The notes below the pieces were generated by a model, which was not told the origin of the DNA, made no database searches, and saw only the letters and a list, made by a program, of their open reading frames with translations. DNA of 64,000 nt from JAVVEH01 sp032251435 (lineage in GTDB: Bacteria > Verrucomicrobiota > Lentisphaeria > Oligosphaerales > MVZH01): the NCBI GenBank assembly GCA_032251435.1, contig JAVVEH010000014.1:1-64000 (forward strand), read 5' to 3'. Shown one piece after another: positions 43,254 to 53,700 of this stretch (the first letter of the stretch is position 1; every line of letters begins with the position of its first letter). Made by a program: the position numbers and the translations under genes.

Positions 43254-44717
43254 ATGAAGAACATCTTAATCATTTTGACCGACCAGCAGCGCAAAGACAG
43301 CCTGGGCTGCTACGGCAATCCGGTCTGCCGGACACCCAACCTGGACCGGCTGGCGGCTGGCGGCGTTCGTTTTGAACGCAATTATGTGGCGAATCCGATC
43401 TGCATGCCGAACCGGTTATCGCTGTTCACAGGCAAAAATATCCGCAATCATGGGCTATGGACGAACGGGTTGCTGATCCCCGAGCAGCCCACCGTCGCCG
43501 GCCATTTTCGGGACCATGGCTACCAGACGGCCAGCATCGGCAAAATTCATTTCACCCCCTATGGCGGGGAGGGGGGCAATCTGGAATCCGAAGCATTCTG
43601 GCGGCAACCGGAAAACCGGGATGCTTCCTGGACAGGTCCCTATTGGGGATTTGAGCACGTGGAACTGACCTTGGGGCATACCCAGCCCCTGGCCCATTAC
43701 GGGAAATGGTTCTATGATCATGGCGGGACCGATGCCATGTTGAAAATCCACCCTGTTACGGAGCGAAGTGATTCCGGAGTCCGGGATTTGCCGGAGGAGC
43801 TGCATGATTCCACATTTGTCGCCGAGCGGGCGATTGATTACATCAAGAACCGACGGGATCCTGACCAACCGTTTTTCCTGGTGGCCAGTTTTCCGGATCC
43901 GCACCATCCCTTTAATCCGCCCGCGGAGTCCGCGGAAAACTATGCGGACGCGGACATCGTCCCGCCCGTCGGGGGCCCCGAAGATCTGGCCAGCCGCCCG
44001 GAGCATTATCAGCAGCATTTTCGTGGGGAGTGGCACCGGAGCGGGCTGCATGAAGCCCGACATCCGAAAGGGATCTCTAACGAGTTGAGCGATGAAAAAA
44101 TCCGGCATACCTACGCCATGGTGGATCTGATCGACCGACAGGTCGGGAAAATCATTGCCGCGTTGGACCAACAGGGTCTACGTGAAGACACCATTGTCGT
44201 CTTCACATCAGATCACGGCGAGCTGCTCGGGGATCACGGCCTGTGGTATAAGGGGCCATTTTTTTATGAAGGATTGGTGAATACCCCGCTGATCATGTCC
44301 AACCCCGGCTCTATTGAGCCAGCCGTATCTCAAACGCTGTTTTCCGATCTGGATCTGGCCCCGACACTGTGTGACCTGGCGGGTCTGGACCCGATGCCGT
44401 TTATGGACGGCGTCTCGCAAGTGCCGCATCTGCGGAATCCGCGGACAACGGTCCGGGATCAGTGCCTGATTGAATACCATACTGGCTATGGGGAACATGA
44501 CTGTTCCAGCAAAGTGCTGGTCACAGACCAGTTTAAGTATGTCCGCTATCAGACCGGGGAAGACGAATTGACCGATTTGTGGCATGATCGTGAAGAGCGC
44601 CGGAATGTGGCCGCTGATCTTGATTACCAGGATATTAAAACCAGGCTGGCTGGGGATCTGCTGGACGAAATCCTTAAAACAGAACAGAAGGGCCCGGAAC
44701 AGATCAGTCATGCCTGA
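43254..44717 (+). CDS. Sulfatase (formylglycine type S1)
   Basis: A protein of about 487 residues with the sulfatase signature CMPNRLSLFTG: C50 is the residue converted to formylglycine, and R54 completes C-x-P-x-R. The metal-site aspartates are visible in ILTDQQRKD and FTSDHGELLGDHG. There is no signal peptide, so it would be cytoplasmic unless exported by another route. A maturase (anSME or FGE) is needed but not seen in the window. The start is the ATG at 43254, where the family begins (MKNILIILTDQ). It likely desulfates a carbohydrate. Confidence 0.88.
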   Translation: MKNILIILTDQQRKDSLGCYGNPVCRTPNLDRLAAGGVRFERNYVANPICMPNRLSLFTGKNIRNHGLWTNGLLIPEQPTVAGHFRDHGYQTASIGKIHFTPYGGEGGNLESEAFWRQPENRDASWTGPYWGFEHVELTLGHTQPLAHYGKWFYDHGGTDAMLKIHPVTERSDSGVRDLPEELHDSTFVAERAIDYIKNRRDPDQPFFLVASFPDPHHPFNPPAESAENYADADIVPPVGGPEDLASRPEHYQQHFRGEWHRSGLHEARHPKGISNELSDEKIRHTYAMVDLIDRQVGKIIAALDQQGLREDTIVVFTSDHGELLGDHGLWYKGPFFYEGLVNTPLIMSNPGSIEPAVSQTLFSDLDLAPTLCDLAGLDPMPFMDGVSQVPHLRNPRTTVRDQCLIEYHTGYGEHDCSSKVLVTDQFKYVRYQTGEDELTDLWHDREERRNVAADLDYQDIKTRLAGDLLDEILKTEQKGPEQISHA

Positions 44718-45131
44718 TGATCTATTTCAATCGTCGAATTGGCCGCTGGTTTCCAGCGGAGAAGAGCGGCTCCGCGAGAGCGGCGACTCTTGCTCCGAAC
44801 CCGCCTTCGCCCGACTTCCGACTTCGTTTTCCTGAAACTTAGGAATGATGAACAGATGAACAGGGAATAACGAATATCGAAAGAGAGGTGCTTTGGAGCC
44901 TTCTTAAGATTCGGAAGTTTCATTCTGTTCGGAGCGGGGATTTCAAGCCCCGATGGGTCGTTACGCCGGAACAAGCGGGGAGGACAACAGCACGTCGGAA
45001 ATGTGAGAAAACGAGAAAACCAATCCGGGGATCGCCAAGCCGCGGTTTAAGCGTTATATTGCGGTGTGGGGTCGTCACGGGCGACACCCCGGGTAGTGGT
45101 GGTTTTCCATTGATTTATTTTGGATTCTATT
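44718..45131. other. Intergenic region before kdsA with a strong hairpin
   Basis: No gene found. A perfect 7-bp hairpin CCGCTGG-TTT-CCAGCGG lies at 44743-44759, followed by a second GC-rich palindromic stretch (agcggctccgcgagagcggc). The sulfatase transcript may end here, but no T-run follows. The kdsA operon promoter should be in the second half; I see no convincing -10/-35 pair. Confidence 0.4.
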
Positions 45132-45950
45132 ATGACTTCATTTGAGATTGCTCCCGGCGTCGGCCTGGGAGACGGTTTTCCCCTTTTGATTCTCGCTGGG
45201 CCGTGTGTGCTGGAGGAGCGTGACACGTGTCTGCGAATTGGCGAAGCCGCTTTGCGCGCGACCGAACGCCTGGGCCTGGGGTATGTGTTTAAAGCCTCTT
45301 TTGACAAAGCCAACCGGACGAGTGTGTCTTCCTGCCGTGGCCCGGGCTTGGAAGCCGGTTTGGGGTTGCTGGCGGATATTGGCAAGACGCTCGGGGTGCC
45401 ATTGGTGACCGACATCCATGAACCTTGGCAAGCCGCGCCCGCCGCTGAGGTGGTGGATATCTTGCAAATTCCCGCCTTTCTCTGTCGGCAGACCGATTTG
45501 CTGGTGGCCTGCGCCCGGACGGGAAAACCGGTGAATGTCAAAAAGGGCCAATTTCTGGCGGCGGAAGATATGGCTTCGGTTTTAGGCAAGCTGAAAGCTG
45601 GCGGGGCCAGTAAAATGGCCTTAACCGAACGGGGGACCACGTTTGGGTATCATAATTTGGTCGTCGACATGCGGGGTTTGGCGGTTATGAGGGATCTGGG
45701 CGTTCCAGTTATCTTTGACGCCACACATTCCGTGCAACTGCCGGGTGGGCAGGGGACATCTTCCGGGGGACAACGGCAATTTATCGGACCGCTGACCCGG
45801 GCCGCCGCGGCGGTGGGGATTGACGGATTATTCCTGGAAACTCATCCCAATCCCGCTGAAGCCAGATCTGACGGCGCCAACTCGCTGCCGTTGGATGAAT
45901 TGGGATCTCTGCTCGAAAGGGTGCTTAAGATTCATGAAGCCCGAGGCTGA
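45132..45950 (+). CDS. kdsA: 3-deoxy-8-phosphooctulonate synthase (Kdo8P synthase)
   Basis: A 272-residue TIM-barrel enzyme that condenses arabinose-5-phosphate and phosphoenolpyruvate to Kdo8P, the first step of Kdo synthesis. Signatures are LILAGPCVLE, YVFKASFDKANR, VTDIHEP and DATHSVQLPGG. The ATG at 45132 is preferred; a TTG four codons upstream is possible. It heads the Kdo/Lpt operon and overlaps kdsC by 17 nt. Confidence 0.94.
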   Translation: MTSFEIAPGVGLGDGFPLLILAGPCVLEERDTCLRIGEAALRATERLGLGYVFKASFDKANRTSVSSCRGPGLEAGLGLLADIGKTLGVPLVTDIHEPWQAAPAAEVVDILQIPAFLCRQTDLLVACARTGKPVNVKKGQFLAAEDMASVLGKLKAGGASKMALTERGTTFGYHNLVVDMRGLAVMRDLGVPVIFDATHSVQLPGGQGTSSGGQRQFIGPLTRAAAAVGIDGLFLETHPNPAEARSDGANSLPLDELGSLLERVLKIHEARG

Positions 45951-46458
45951 CATTTCCCAGATCAAAGCGGTTATTTTGGATATTGACGGTGTCTTGACCG
46001 ATGGCCGCGTGGGCTATGGTTGCGGATCGGATGATGAGATCAAGTTTTTTGATGTCCAAGACGGGTTGGGCATTCGCTTGCTGATAGAATCAGGTGTCTT
46101 GGTGGGTGTGCTTTCCGGTCGGCGAAGCAAGGCCAACCGGCGGCGGGCCGAGGAATTGCGGTTGAGTTTCATGGTCGAAGGCGCGCGGGATAAACGGGAC
46201 GGTTTCGCGCGGCTGTTGCAACAACAGGGCCTCGAGGCTTGTCAATGCCTGTATGTCGGAGATGATTTAATTGATTTGCCTGTCATGGGGCAAGTCGGCG
46301 TGGCGGTGGCTGTCGGCAACGCTGTGGATGAGGTCAAGGCGGCCGCGCACTGGGTGTGTGAGAAAACGGGTGGCCGGGGAGCGGTTCGGGAAGTGGCGGA
46401 GCGGTTGCTCAAGGCGAGCGGCCAATGGCAGTCAGTGGTGTCCGGGTATCGTGAATAA
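45934..46458 (+). CDS. kdsC: Kdo8P phosphatase (HAD family)
   Basis: A 174-residue HAD hydrolase that removes phosphate from Kdo8P. The nucleophile motif is ILDIDGVLTDG (D16, D18); the signature loops GVLSGR and YVGDDLIDLPVM follow. It is the small tetrameric C0-type phosphatase. The ATG at 45934 lies inside kdsA; downstream the LptC-like gene starts after 47 nt. Confidence 0.93.
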   Translation: MKPEADISQIKAVILDIDGVLTDGRVGYGCGSDDEIKFFDVQDGLGIRLLIESGVLVGVLSGRRSKANRRRAEELRLSFMVEGARDKRDGFARLLQQQGLEACQCLYVGDDLIDLPVMGQVGVAVAVGNAVDEVKAAAHWVCEKTGGRGAVREVAERLLKASGQWQSVVSGYRE

Positions 46459-46505
46459 ATCGGCCGCGGGCCGGCGACAGACACATTTTTATTGGTGACC
46501 AACAG

Positions 46506-47006
46506 GTGACGAGTCTTATTCAATCAAATCAACAGAAGTGGCCGCGGGCTGTGTTGATTGGTTTTTTCTGTCTCTCATCGCTTCGGCTCATGGGGATTGA
46601 CATCACAAATGTCAAAATAGGGGCGTTTAAAACGCGGTCTCCGCGGACGGAGACGGAGGACGGCTGGGAGCTGGAGGGGCGTGAGGCGGTGATGACGGGT
46701 GATGTGGTGCGGTTGCGTGACGCCAAGCTGACGATACTTCTTGACGAAGGAAAGAAGGCGGTGGCCCGGACATCGGCGTGCCGGTTTGACGAGCGCGAAA
46801 GAACTCTCAAGGGCACCGAGAAAGTGTTTCTTTCCCATCCGGCGTTTGATTTGACGGGAATCGGGTGCACCGTTATAACCGATGAGCAACGGGTGATCAT
46901 CCATGATCATGTCGTGATGACGATAAAAAACGCGGCGGTGAACGGGCGTTCGCTATTTGAGCGCCGTCCGCCGGAAAAACCAACAACCAGTCCTGTGAGT
47001 CATTAA
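46506..47006 (+). CDS. lptC: LptC-like periplasmic protein
   Basis: A 166-residue protein with an N-terminal hydrophobic anchor (about 14-30) and a beta-jellyroll-like body (WELEGREAVMTGDVVRLRDA, and LTGIGCTVITDEQRVIIHDHV), as expected of LptC, which hands LPS from the LptBFG extractor to LptA. Sequence similarity is weak, and the assignment rests mainly on its position between kdsC and lptA. The start is a GTG at 46506; the ribosome site is not strong. Confidence 0.7.
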   Translation: MTSLIQSNQQKWPRAVLIGFFCLSSLRLMGIDITNVKIGAFKTRSPRTETEDGWELEGREAVMTGDVVRLRDAKLTILLDEGKKAVARTSACRFDERERTLKGTEKVFLSHPAFDLTGIGCTVITDEQRVIIHDHVVMTIKNAAVNGRSLFERRPPEKPTTSPVSH

Positions 47007-47056
47007 TATCAGTTGGCCGCCCTCTTGATAGAAGGGCGCTGTTGAGCGGAGATGTT

Positions 47057-47677
47057 ATGCTGAATACACTGTGTAAAACCGGCGGTTTATATTTAGTGGG
47101 TCTGTGTGTCGCGCTCGGGTCATATCGGTTGGCAGCCCGGGAGACTGGGCAAATAACGGATTCCGGGATCAAAAAAGAGACCCCGAAAAATGAGTCCCGC
47201 ATTTCCGCCGACGAGATGGAAGTGGACATGAAAAACGGCCGCGCCCAATTCAAGGGCAATGTGATTATTTCCGACACGACCATGACCTTGACGTGCGACC
47301 GGATGACGGTTGTGTTCACCGCCGGCCAGAAAATTTCCAGCGTGGTCGGTGAAGGTCATGTGGTGATCGTGGAACCGGACAATCAGCGCAAGGCCACGGC
47401 GGAAAAAGCCGAATACGACTTGGAAAAAGGAACCATTGTTCTGACGGGGAAACCCGTTCTTGAAATGGCCGACCGGAAACTGTACAACGCCGGCAGCATC
47501 ACCTATGATCTCAACTCGGAAACAGTTAAAACAACCCGGATTCCCGGTTCTGACAAACAACCGGTCATTGAGTTTAAAACAAAGGCCGGGCAAGGGTTTT
47601 CCCTTGGCGATCTGACAGGATCCGCCAGTGATGGCAAGAACGAGACGGGCGAAAACACGGGGAAAACGCATGAGTGA
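47057..47677 (+). CDS. lptA: LptA/OstA-like LPS transport protein
   Basis: A 206-residue protein with a signal peptide (about 1-22) and a repeated OstA fold: ISADEMEVDMKNGRAQFKGN, then LTCDRMTVVFTAGQKISSVVG and KATAEKAEYDLEKGTIVLTG. LptA monomers form the periplasmic bridge carrying LPS to the outer membrane. The ATG at 47057 has ggag 6 nt upstream. It overlaps lptB by 8 nt. Confidence 0.88.
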   Translation: MLNTLCKTGGLYLVGLCVALGSYRLAARETGQITDSGIKKETPKNESRISADEMEVDMKNGRAQFKGNVIISDTTMTLTCDRMTVVFTAGQKISSVVGEGHVVIVEPDNQRKATAEKAEYDLEKGTIVLTGKPVLEMADRKLYNAGSITYDLNSETVKTTRIPGSDKQPVIEFKTKAGQGFSLGDLTGSASDGKNETGENTGKTHE

Positions 47678-48404
47678 GGGCGCTTTGTTGCTGCGGGCGG
47701 AAAATCTTGTCAAGGCCTACCGCGGTCGCCGTGTGGTTGATGGGGTTGACATGGAAGTGCGGGCCGGCGAAATCGTGGGGTTGCTGGGACCCAACGGAGC
47801 GGGCAAGACCACGTCCTTTTACATGATCGTCGGCTTGGAACAACCGGACCAGGGAACGGTCAATTTCATGGGACAGGACGTGACCAGGTTGCCCATGTAT
47901 CAACGGGCCCGCCTGGGCATGGGCTATCTGTCTCAGGAACCGTCCATTTTCCGGAAAATGACGGTTGAGGATAATATCATGGCGGTTCTGGAAACTTTGG
48001 ATTTGAATAAAAAAGAACGCGGGGAGCGGTTGCGTGATTTGTTGAACGAATTGCAGTTGAGTTCTTTGGCGAAACAAAAGGCCATGACGCTCAGCGGCGG
48101 GGAAAGACGGCGGCTTGAGATTACCCGGGCCTTGGCGACAGAGCCGACGTTTGTGCTTCTGGACGAGCCCTTCAGCGGTGTGGATCCCATCAACGTGTAC
48201 GAGGTGCAAAAAATTGTCGCCCACTTGCGGGACATGGGCCTTGGTGTTATGATCACCGACCACAGCGTGCGGGAAACACTGGCCATTGTGCAGCGCGCCT
48301 ATCTTATTTGCAGTGGGAAGATCCTGTTTAAAGGAGAAAGTGAGCATTTGATCAATGATGAGCAAGCTCGAAAAGTTTATCTCGGACCGCGGTTCACCGC
48401 GTGA
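47670..48404 (+). CDS. lptB: LPS export ABC transporter ATPase
   Basis: A 244-residue ABC ATPase with Walker A LLGPNGAGKTT (about 38-48), Q-loop, the signature LSGGERRRLEITRAL and Walker B VLLDEPFSGVDP, followed by the H-loop DHSVRETL. This matches LptB closely, including the MGYLSQEPSIFRKMTVEDNI segment. It powers extraction of LPS from the inner membrane. The ATG at 47670 is used because the family begins there (LLLRAENLVKAYRGR). Confidence 0.95.
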   Translation: MSEGALLLRAENLVKAYRGRRVVDGVDMEVRAGEIVGLLGPNGAGKTTSFYMIVGLEQPDQGTVNFMGQDVTRLPMYQRARLGMGYLSQEPSIFRKMTVEDNIMAVLETLDLNKKERGERLRDLLNELQLSSLAKQKAMTLSGGERRRLEITRALATEPTFVLLDEPFSGVDPINVYEVQKIVAHLRDMGLGVMITDHSVRETLAIVQRAYLICSGKILFKGESEHLINDEQARKVYLGPRFTA

Positions 48405-48580
48405 ATCCTTTGCGCGTCGCTGTGGCGCGCGTCACACAAACATGACATAGTGAAAAGGTTCTTATGGACATGTTAGTAAACCCAAGGGTGTGTCGGAAAC
48501 GGAGGACAGATTTGATTGACACCCCGCTCATTTGTCGATCCGCCTGAACGTTCATTCAACCACACAAAGGAGCGATGATT

Positions 48581-48958
48581 ATGGAAGTTATTGTCAGCGC
48601 GAGACATTTTGATGTTGATGAAAGCATCAAAGAGTATGTCACTGAAAAAATGAGCAAACTCAGCGAGGAGTACGCCAAGTTGACCACCGCCCGGGTGGTG
48701 TTGAGCCTGGAGCGCAACTGGCAAGTGGCCGAAGGCCATGTCACTGGCAAACAGTTGGACATGGAGGCCCGCGCGTCCACGACGGACATGTACTCGTCCA
48801 TTGATGAGATATCTGATAAATTGGAGCGTCAACTGCGGCGCCATTTGGGGAAAATGCGTGAGCACCGGCATCAGGTCTCACTGAGTGAGGCGCTGGTGGA
48901 GGAGACCGCGGGCGATGTTGGTGACGCTGAGGAATTTGAAGAAGTGGCGGCGGTGTGA
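48581..48958 (+). CDS. hpf: Ribosome hibernation promoting factor
   Basis: A 125-residue HPF/RaiA protein (MEVIVSARHFDVDESIKEYV, MSKLSEEYAKL, EISDKLERQLRRH) that binds the 30S subunit and inactivates ribosomes in stationary phase. In many Gram-negatives hpf follows lptB and rpoN; here rpoN is missing and 176 nt separate the genes. aaggag 8 nt upstream supports the ATG at 48581 over the one at 48575. Its C-terminus (DAEEFEEVAAV) is acidic, and its stop overlaps the exosortase start. Confidence 0.92.
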   Translation: MEVIVSARHFDVDESIKEYVTEKMSKLSEEYAKLTTARVVLSLERNWQVAEGHVTGKQLDMEARASTTDMYSSIDEISDKLERQLRRHLGKMREHRHQVSLSEALVEETAGDVGDAEEFEEVAAV

Positions 48959-49887
48959 CTGATTCCGTTGACACACATTATCCGGCGGCCCCGGAAACGC
49001 GGGCCGCCATTCCCGGTCACGTGTGGGCGCGGATCGCGGTGATCGGCGCGCTCTTTGTGTGGCTGCATATGCAGATTCTCAACACGCTGGGCGCGATCGC
49101 CATGCGTGATCCTGATTGGTCCCACTCGTTTTTGGTGCCGATTTTCAGCGTGTACTTTATGTATCACTACCGGGCCGAGCTGTTAGCTGAGCGCCCGACT
49201 GGAAGCTGGCTGGGCTTGCCGGTGTTCTTGGCGGGGCTGATCGGATACTTTTTAGCCGTTTACCCGGTCCAAAGCATTATGTTACGCGGGTGGATGGCCA
49301 TTTTGGAGTTGCTGGGCATTTGCTTATTACTGCTTGGTCCGCGGATGATGCGCTGGGTTTGGTTCCCCGTTTGCTATTTGGCCTTCGGAGTGAAATTCAG
49401 CGGCCGCATTTGGAATGTGGTCGCCTGGCGGTTACAATTGATCGCCGCTCAAAGTTCGGTGATTCTGCTGAACATCTTCGGCCTGGACGCGGAAGTCAGG
49501 GGAGCGACCATTGAATTGTGGCGCGGGGTGGATTATTTGGGCGCCTTGAATGTGGCTGAGGCGTGCAGCGGCTTGCGCATGTTGGTGGCCTTTACCGCTC
49601 TGGGATTCGCCATCGTCTATTTGGTTCCCAGACCCTTGTGGATTCGTGTTTTTTTACTGGTGTTGACGGTGCCCATCGCCGTCGCGGTGAATGTGGTCAG
49701 AGTGACGATTACAGGCTTTTTGCATCTTATCAGCCCGGATTTGAGCGCCGGTGACTTCCACGTGCTGGTCGGCATGCTGATGGTCTTTCCGGCTGTCGCC
49801 ATGTTTCTGGGCGTTGGCTGGGTCTTGGATAATTTGTTTATTGTGGTGGAGGCAGAAGATGGTGAACCGGAAGAGGATACCGCCTGA
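48955..49887 (+). CDS. xrt: Exosortase (XrtA-like membrane transpeptidase)
   Basis: A 310-residue integral membrane protein with eight or so helices. The catalytic triad of the exosortase family is present: C204 in AEACSGLRML, R249 in NVVRVTITG and H269 in DFHVLVGM. It cleaves PEP-CTERM proteins such as the one at 40399. The start is a GTG at 48955 overlapping the hpf stop (gtga), so it is translationally coupled to hpf. EpsI follows after 5 nt. Confidence 0.93.
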   Translation: MTDSVDTHYPAAPETRAAIPGHVWARIAVIGALFVWLHMQILNTLGAIAMRDPDWSHSFLVPIFSVYFMYHYRAELLAERPTGSWLGLPVFLAGLIGYFLAVYPVQSIMLRGWMAILELLGICLLLLGPRMMRWVWFPVCYLAFGVKFSGRIWNVVAWRLQLIAAQSSVILLNIFGLDAEVRGATIELWRGVDYLGALNVAEACSGLRMLVAFTALGFAIVYLVPRPLWIRVFLLVLTVPIAVAVNVVRVTITGFLHLISPDLSAGDFHVLVGMLMVFPAVAMFLGVGWVLDNLFIVVEAEDGEPEEDTA

Positions 49888-49892
49888 GGCGA

Positions 49893-50753
49893 ATGATGAA
49901 CGCAGTTGATCAGCCCCCGCCGTTCCCGGCGAACCAAAAGAGACTCAGTGACATGTGGCGGACATTTTGGACGCCGAAGGTCACCATCGTGGTGGTTGTT
50001 TTGGCGGTGGCGGCGGTTTCTTTTCAGTTTGTCGTTGGCTGGTTAGGGCTGTTTTTCTCCAAAGAAGAGCTGCCGCTGAGGATTCCTTTATTCCAGTTGT
50101 CCAGCCGGTTCGGCCCGTACGAAATGGAGAATGAGGATCCGGCCCTGACCCCTGAAATTGAGGCGGTGTTGGGTGCCCGGGCCTATGTCACCCGTGAATA
50201 TTACGACACGCGCAAGGGAAAAGGAGACCCCGGGTCGCTGATCCGCCTGCATATCGCCTATTTCACTGGCACGCCCGACCCGGTGATTCACGTGCCGGAT
50301 GTCTGTTATATCGCGGCGGGCGCCCAAGGGTTGAAGAAAGAAATTGAGACCGTGAGGCTTGAGTCCCCCGCCTTTCAAGCGTTGCCCGATGGCAGGGCGG
50401 TCGCCACCGCCGCTGATGGCTCAAAAGTGACGCTGCCCTCCTTGGATATCGCCATGTTGGCCTTTGATTTTGTCACTGACGGAATGTCCACCCCAAGTAC
50501 CGTCACCTATTTTTTCGCCGCTAATGGGCGTTTTATGGGGGATACGGGCAATGTGCGCAAGCTGGTGATTCACATTACCGATCGATACGCCTATTGGGCT
50601 AAAATCGAAGTTTTGCCTCTTGGTGTGGGCGACCGTGAGCAGGCCCTCAATGTCGTCAAAGAGTTTTTATCCGCCGCCCTGCCTGAGATCATGCTTTGCT
50701 TGCCTGACTGGGGCGAAGTGAAGGCGGGGAATTATCCGCCCGATCTTGAATGA
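49893..50753 (+). CDS. epsI: EpsI-type exosortase-associated protein
   Basis: A 286-residue protein with one N-terminal membrane helix (about 30-50) and an extracytoplasmic domain with the EpsI-like motif IHVPDVCYIAAG (C138), then later NVRKLVIHITDRYAYWAK. EpsI domains accompany exosortases and are needed for processing or for exopolysaccharide assembly; their chemistry is unclear. An ATG at 49896 is as good as 49893. It starts 5 nt after the exosortase. Confidence 0.85.
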   Translation: MMNAVDQPPPFPANQKRLSDMWRTFWTPKVTIVVVVLAVAAVSFQFVVGWLGLFFSKEELPLRIPLFQLSSRFGPYEMENEDPALTPEIEAVLGARAYVTREYYDTRKGKGDPGSLIRLHIAYFTGTPDPVIHVPDVCYIAAGAQGLKKEIETVRLESPAFQALPDGRAVATAADGSKVTLPSLDIAMLAFDFVTDGMSTPSTVTYFFAANGRFMGDTGNVRKLVIHITDRYAYWAKIEVLPLGVGDREQALNVVKEFLSAALPEIMLCLPDWGEVKAGNYPPDLE

Positions 50754-50779
50754 CTGGTTTAAATTAAGGACATCGCGTC

Positions 50780-53700
50780 ATGGCTCGAAAAAAAACCTCC
50801 CACCGCCAAAAAACGGGCAAAAAACTCAATGTGAAATTACTGGTCGCCTTGTTGATGGTGCCGGTTTTGTTTCTTGTAGCGGCTGTCATCGTGGGGTTTA
50901 TGCTCCATGGTGGCGACAGCATCGAGCGGTTGACCCGCCGGAACGACCCCGCTTACTATATTGAGAAGGGGGACCGGCTTATGGAAGCGGGTGATTACGC
51001 ACTGGCCGCGAAGCAATACAAGCAAGCCATGGTTGAGGATAGTGGCGATACGCGGGCGATGTTGCGCCTGATCTCCGCATTGGAAAAAGAGAAGCCTGAC
51101 GATCAGGACAAAGCGGCTCGAAACGACAGCCAGATCATTGGCCTGCTCTACCGGGTGACAGAAGTGGATCAGGATGACATCGCCACGCAAGAAAAATTGC
51201 TGAATTTACTGTATGAGGGAGTTAAATCCCTTGGGCAAAAAGAATTGGCCGAACAGCTGCTGACTCAGGCGGAAAAATTTTATGAGAATCACCCCGAACG
51301 GACCTTCGCCTTGCGTTACCGCGCCCTGGCGCGGATAGAACTGATGAAACAGCGTGATTTCAGCGATTTGGAACGTGTCGAGACCTATGAAGATCTTAAA
51401 CGGGCGCTGGAGTTGTTTCCGGGAGACAAGGCGGTCATTAGCGGTTTGAGTATATGGAACGCCCTGGAGGCCAGCCGGTTATCCGCGGAAGAAGGGCGGG
51501 ATGTGGATGCCGACCGCTATCAAACGGTCTCTGAAGAAATTCTGATCGAGTCACTGGCGAAAAATCCTGGTGATTTGGAAACAAAGCTCCAACTGGCGCG
51601 CACCTTTTTCGCCCATGGCAAAAAAGAAAAGGGGTTGGCCTTACTGACGGAAATGGAAACAGAACTGCTCGTCAAACCCGATCCGAAAGTTTCAGCCCAA
51701 GTGGCTAATTTTCTTGTCGCCGCGGATCAGGAACCGTCTGTGACCCCCGAGGGGGTGATCACCACGTCAGGTTTGATGCGCGCCGACGCGGTGCTGGCGG
51801 TGGCTTTGACGGCCCACCCCAAAAATGTGGAAATATCGTTTAGTTTGGCCACGGTCAAGAAAAAGCTGGGCCAGCAGGATGAGGCCATCCGTCTTCTGAA
51901 GCAAACGCTGGAATCAGCGGACGGCAAGGGGGGCGGCGGGGTTGAGGGAATGCTGGAACGCCGATTGAAATTCGCCGCCACAACCGAATTGGCCAACACC
52001 TATTTGGTCATGGCTGAAAAGACAACCGAGACAGTCGAACGGGAGAAAGCGATTGGCGAAGCGGAAATTGTGATTAAACAGCTTGGGCAGGATATGCGCG
52101 GCTCCGCGCTTGTGGATCTTCTGGAAGGGAAAATCGCTCTGTTGCGCGGGAAAAACGCCCGGGCCATACAAAAGTTTGAAGTCGCCGACAAAAAATTTGA
52201 CGGCCGGAATCCCGAGGCGGTGTTTTTAAGCGCCGTGGCCTTGCAGCGGGAGGGCGAAATCGGCGCGGCGATTCAGCGGCTGGAACGGCTTTCAGCGGGC
52301 GCCTTGAATGATCAAGTCCGGTTGCGGACGGAACGGGAACTGGCCAACCTATACATGCGGGCGGGAAACCTCGCCCTCGCCAAACGGAAAATTGATAAGG
52401 CCTTGTCATTGTCAACGGAAGATCAAGCGTCTCTCGTGATCAAAAGTGAGATTATGGATCGCCAGAGACAGCGGCGGACCATGGGCGCTACAGAATCGGA
52501 CACCGGTTCCGGGATCCGCCCGTCAGTTGATTTATTGAAGCCGTTGGTCGAGGCGGGAGACGTGAGAGCCAGATTGCAACTGGCCAGATTGTACCAGGAA
52601 AATAAACAGCTTGACGAGGCCGTCGGTGTGCTTGAGGAAGGGGTGCGGACGGATCCGGAAAACGTTGTTCTGCTGCAGCAATTGGTGCGCCTGGATGTCA
52701 TGATGGGTCAAAAAGACCGGGCGGTTGAGCGCTTGGACACCGCCATCGAGGCTATGCCTGACAACCGGTTGCTGCCCTTGCTGCGTCAGCAGGTTATCGG
52801 CGGTGAGCAGACGGTTGAGATGCTCGAAGCCTTGTTAAAGGAAATGGACGATCCCTTTCAATCGGCCCTGGGCTTATACACCCTGTATAAAAACAGTGAC
52901 CGGACGGAAGAAGCCGCCGCCGCGTTGGCGAAAGCGGCTGAATTAAGGCCGGATGATGAAAAAGTGCTTAACGCCCAGTTCGGGGAAGCGATCAGCGCGA
53001 AAGACTGGACGGCGGCCCAGGCTGTTTGTGACCGGGTCGCGGACTTGGATCTGGATATGGCCAGGGGAGCCTTTTGGCAAGGCCGTTTAGAAATGGCCCG
53101 GCAACAATACATCCGGGCGGCGTCATCATTCCAGACCGGGGTGAGGAGACGGCCGTTGTTCTCAAACGGATGGCTCATGCTCGGGGACAGCCATCGGCTT
53201 GCCGGCAGCCTGGCGGAGGCGGAAAACGCCTATCAGGAGGCGATCCGCCTGAAACCGGACAACGTGACCGCGATTTACAACCTGTTCTTGGTCCATGACG
53301 CGAGAGGTATGCGGCAAGCGGCTATGGATGATTTGGCGCGGGCCCGGCAATTAGCCCCGAATGACCGCCGTATCGGCAACGCGTACCTAGCGTATCTGGG
53401 AAACATAAATCCAAAAGAGGCGCTGAAAGCGCGCTTGGCGTTCATGGAAAAAGCCCCTGATGATTGGCGGAATCGTTTGGCGACGGCCGATTTGCTGCGG
53501 AAAACAGGAGAACCGCGGCGGGCTCTGGAATTATTGACCGCGCTGTACCAGGAGTATCCGGACTCTCTTTCGGTCGCCCTGGCCTTGGCCGAACACTACC
53601 GACAAACCGGACATGTGGACAAAGGGCGTGACACCTTGGAAAACTACGTTGATGGTAAAAAGGACGCGGCCACATTATCTGACTGGTTGACTTTCGCCCG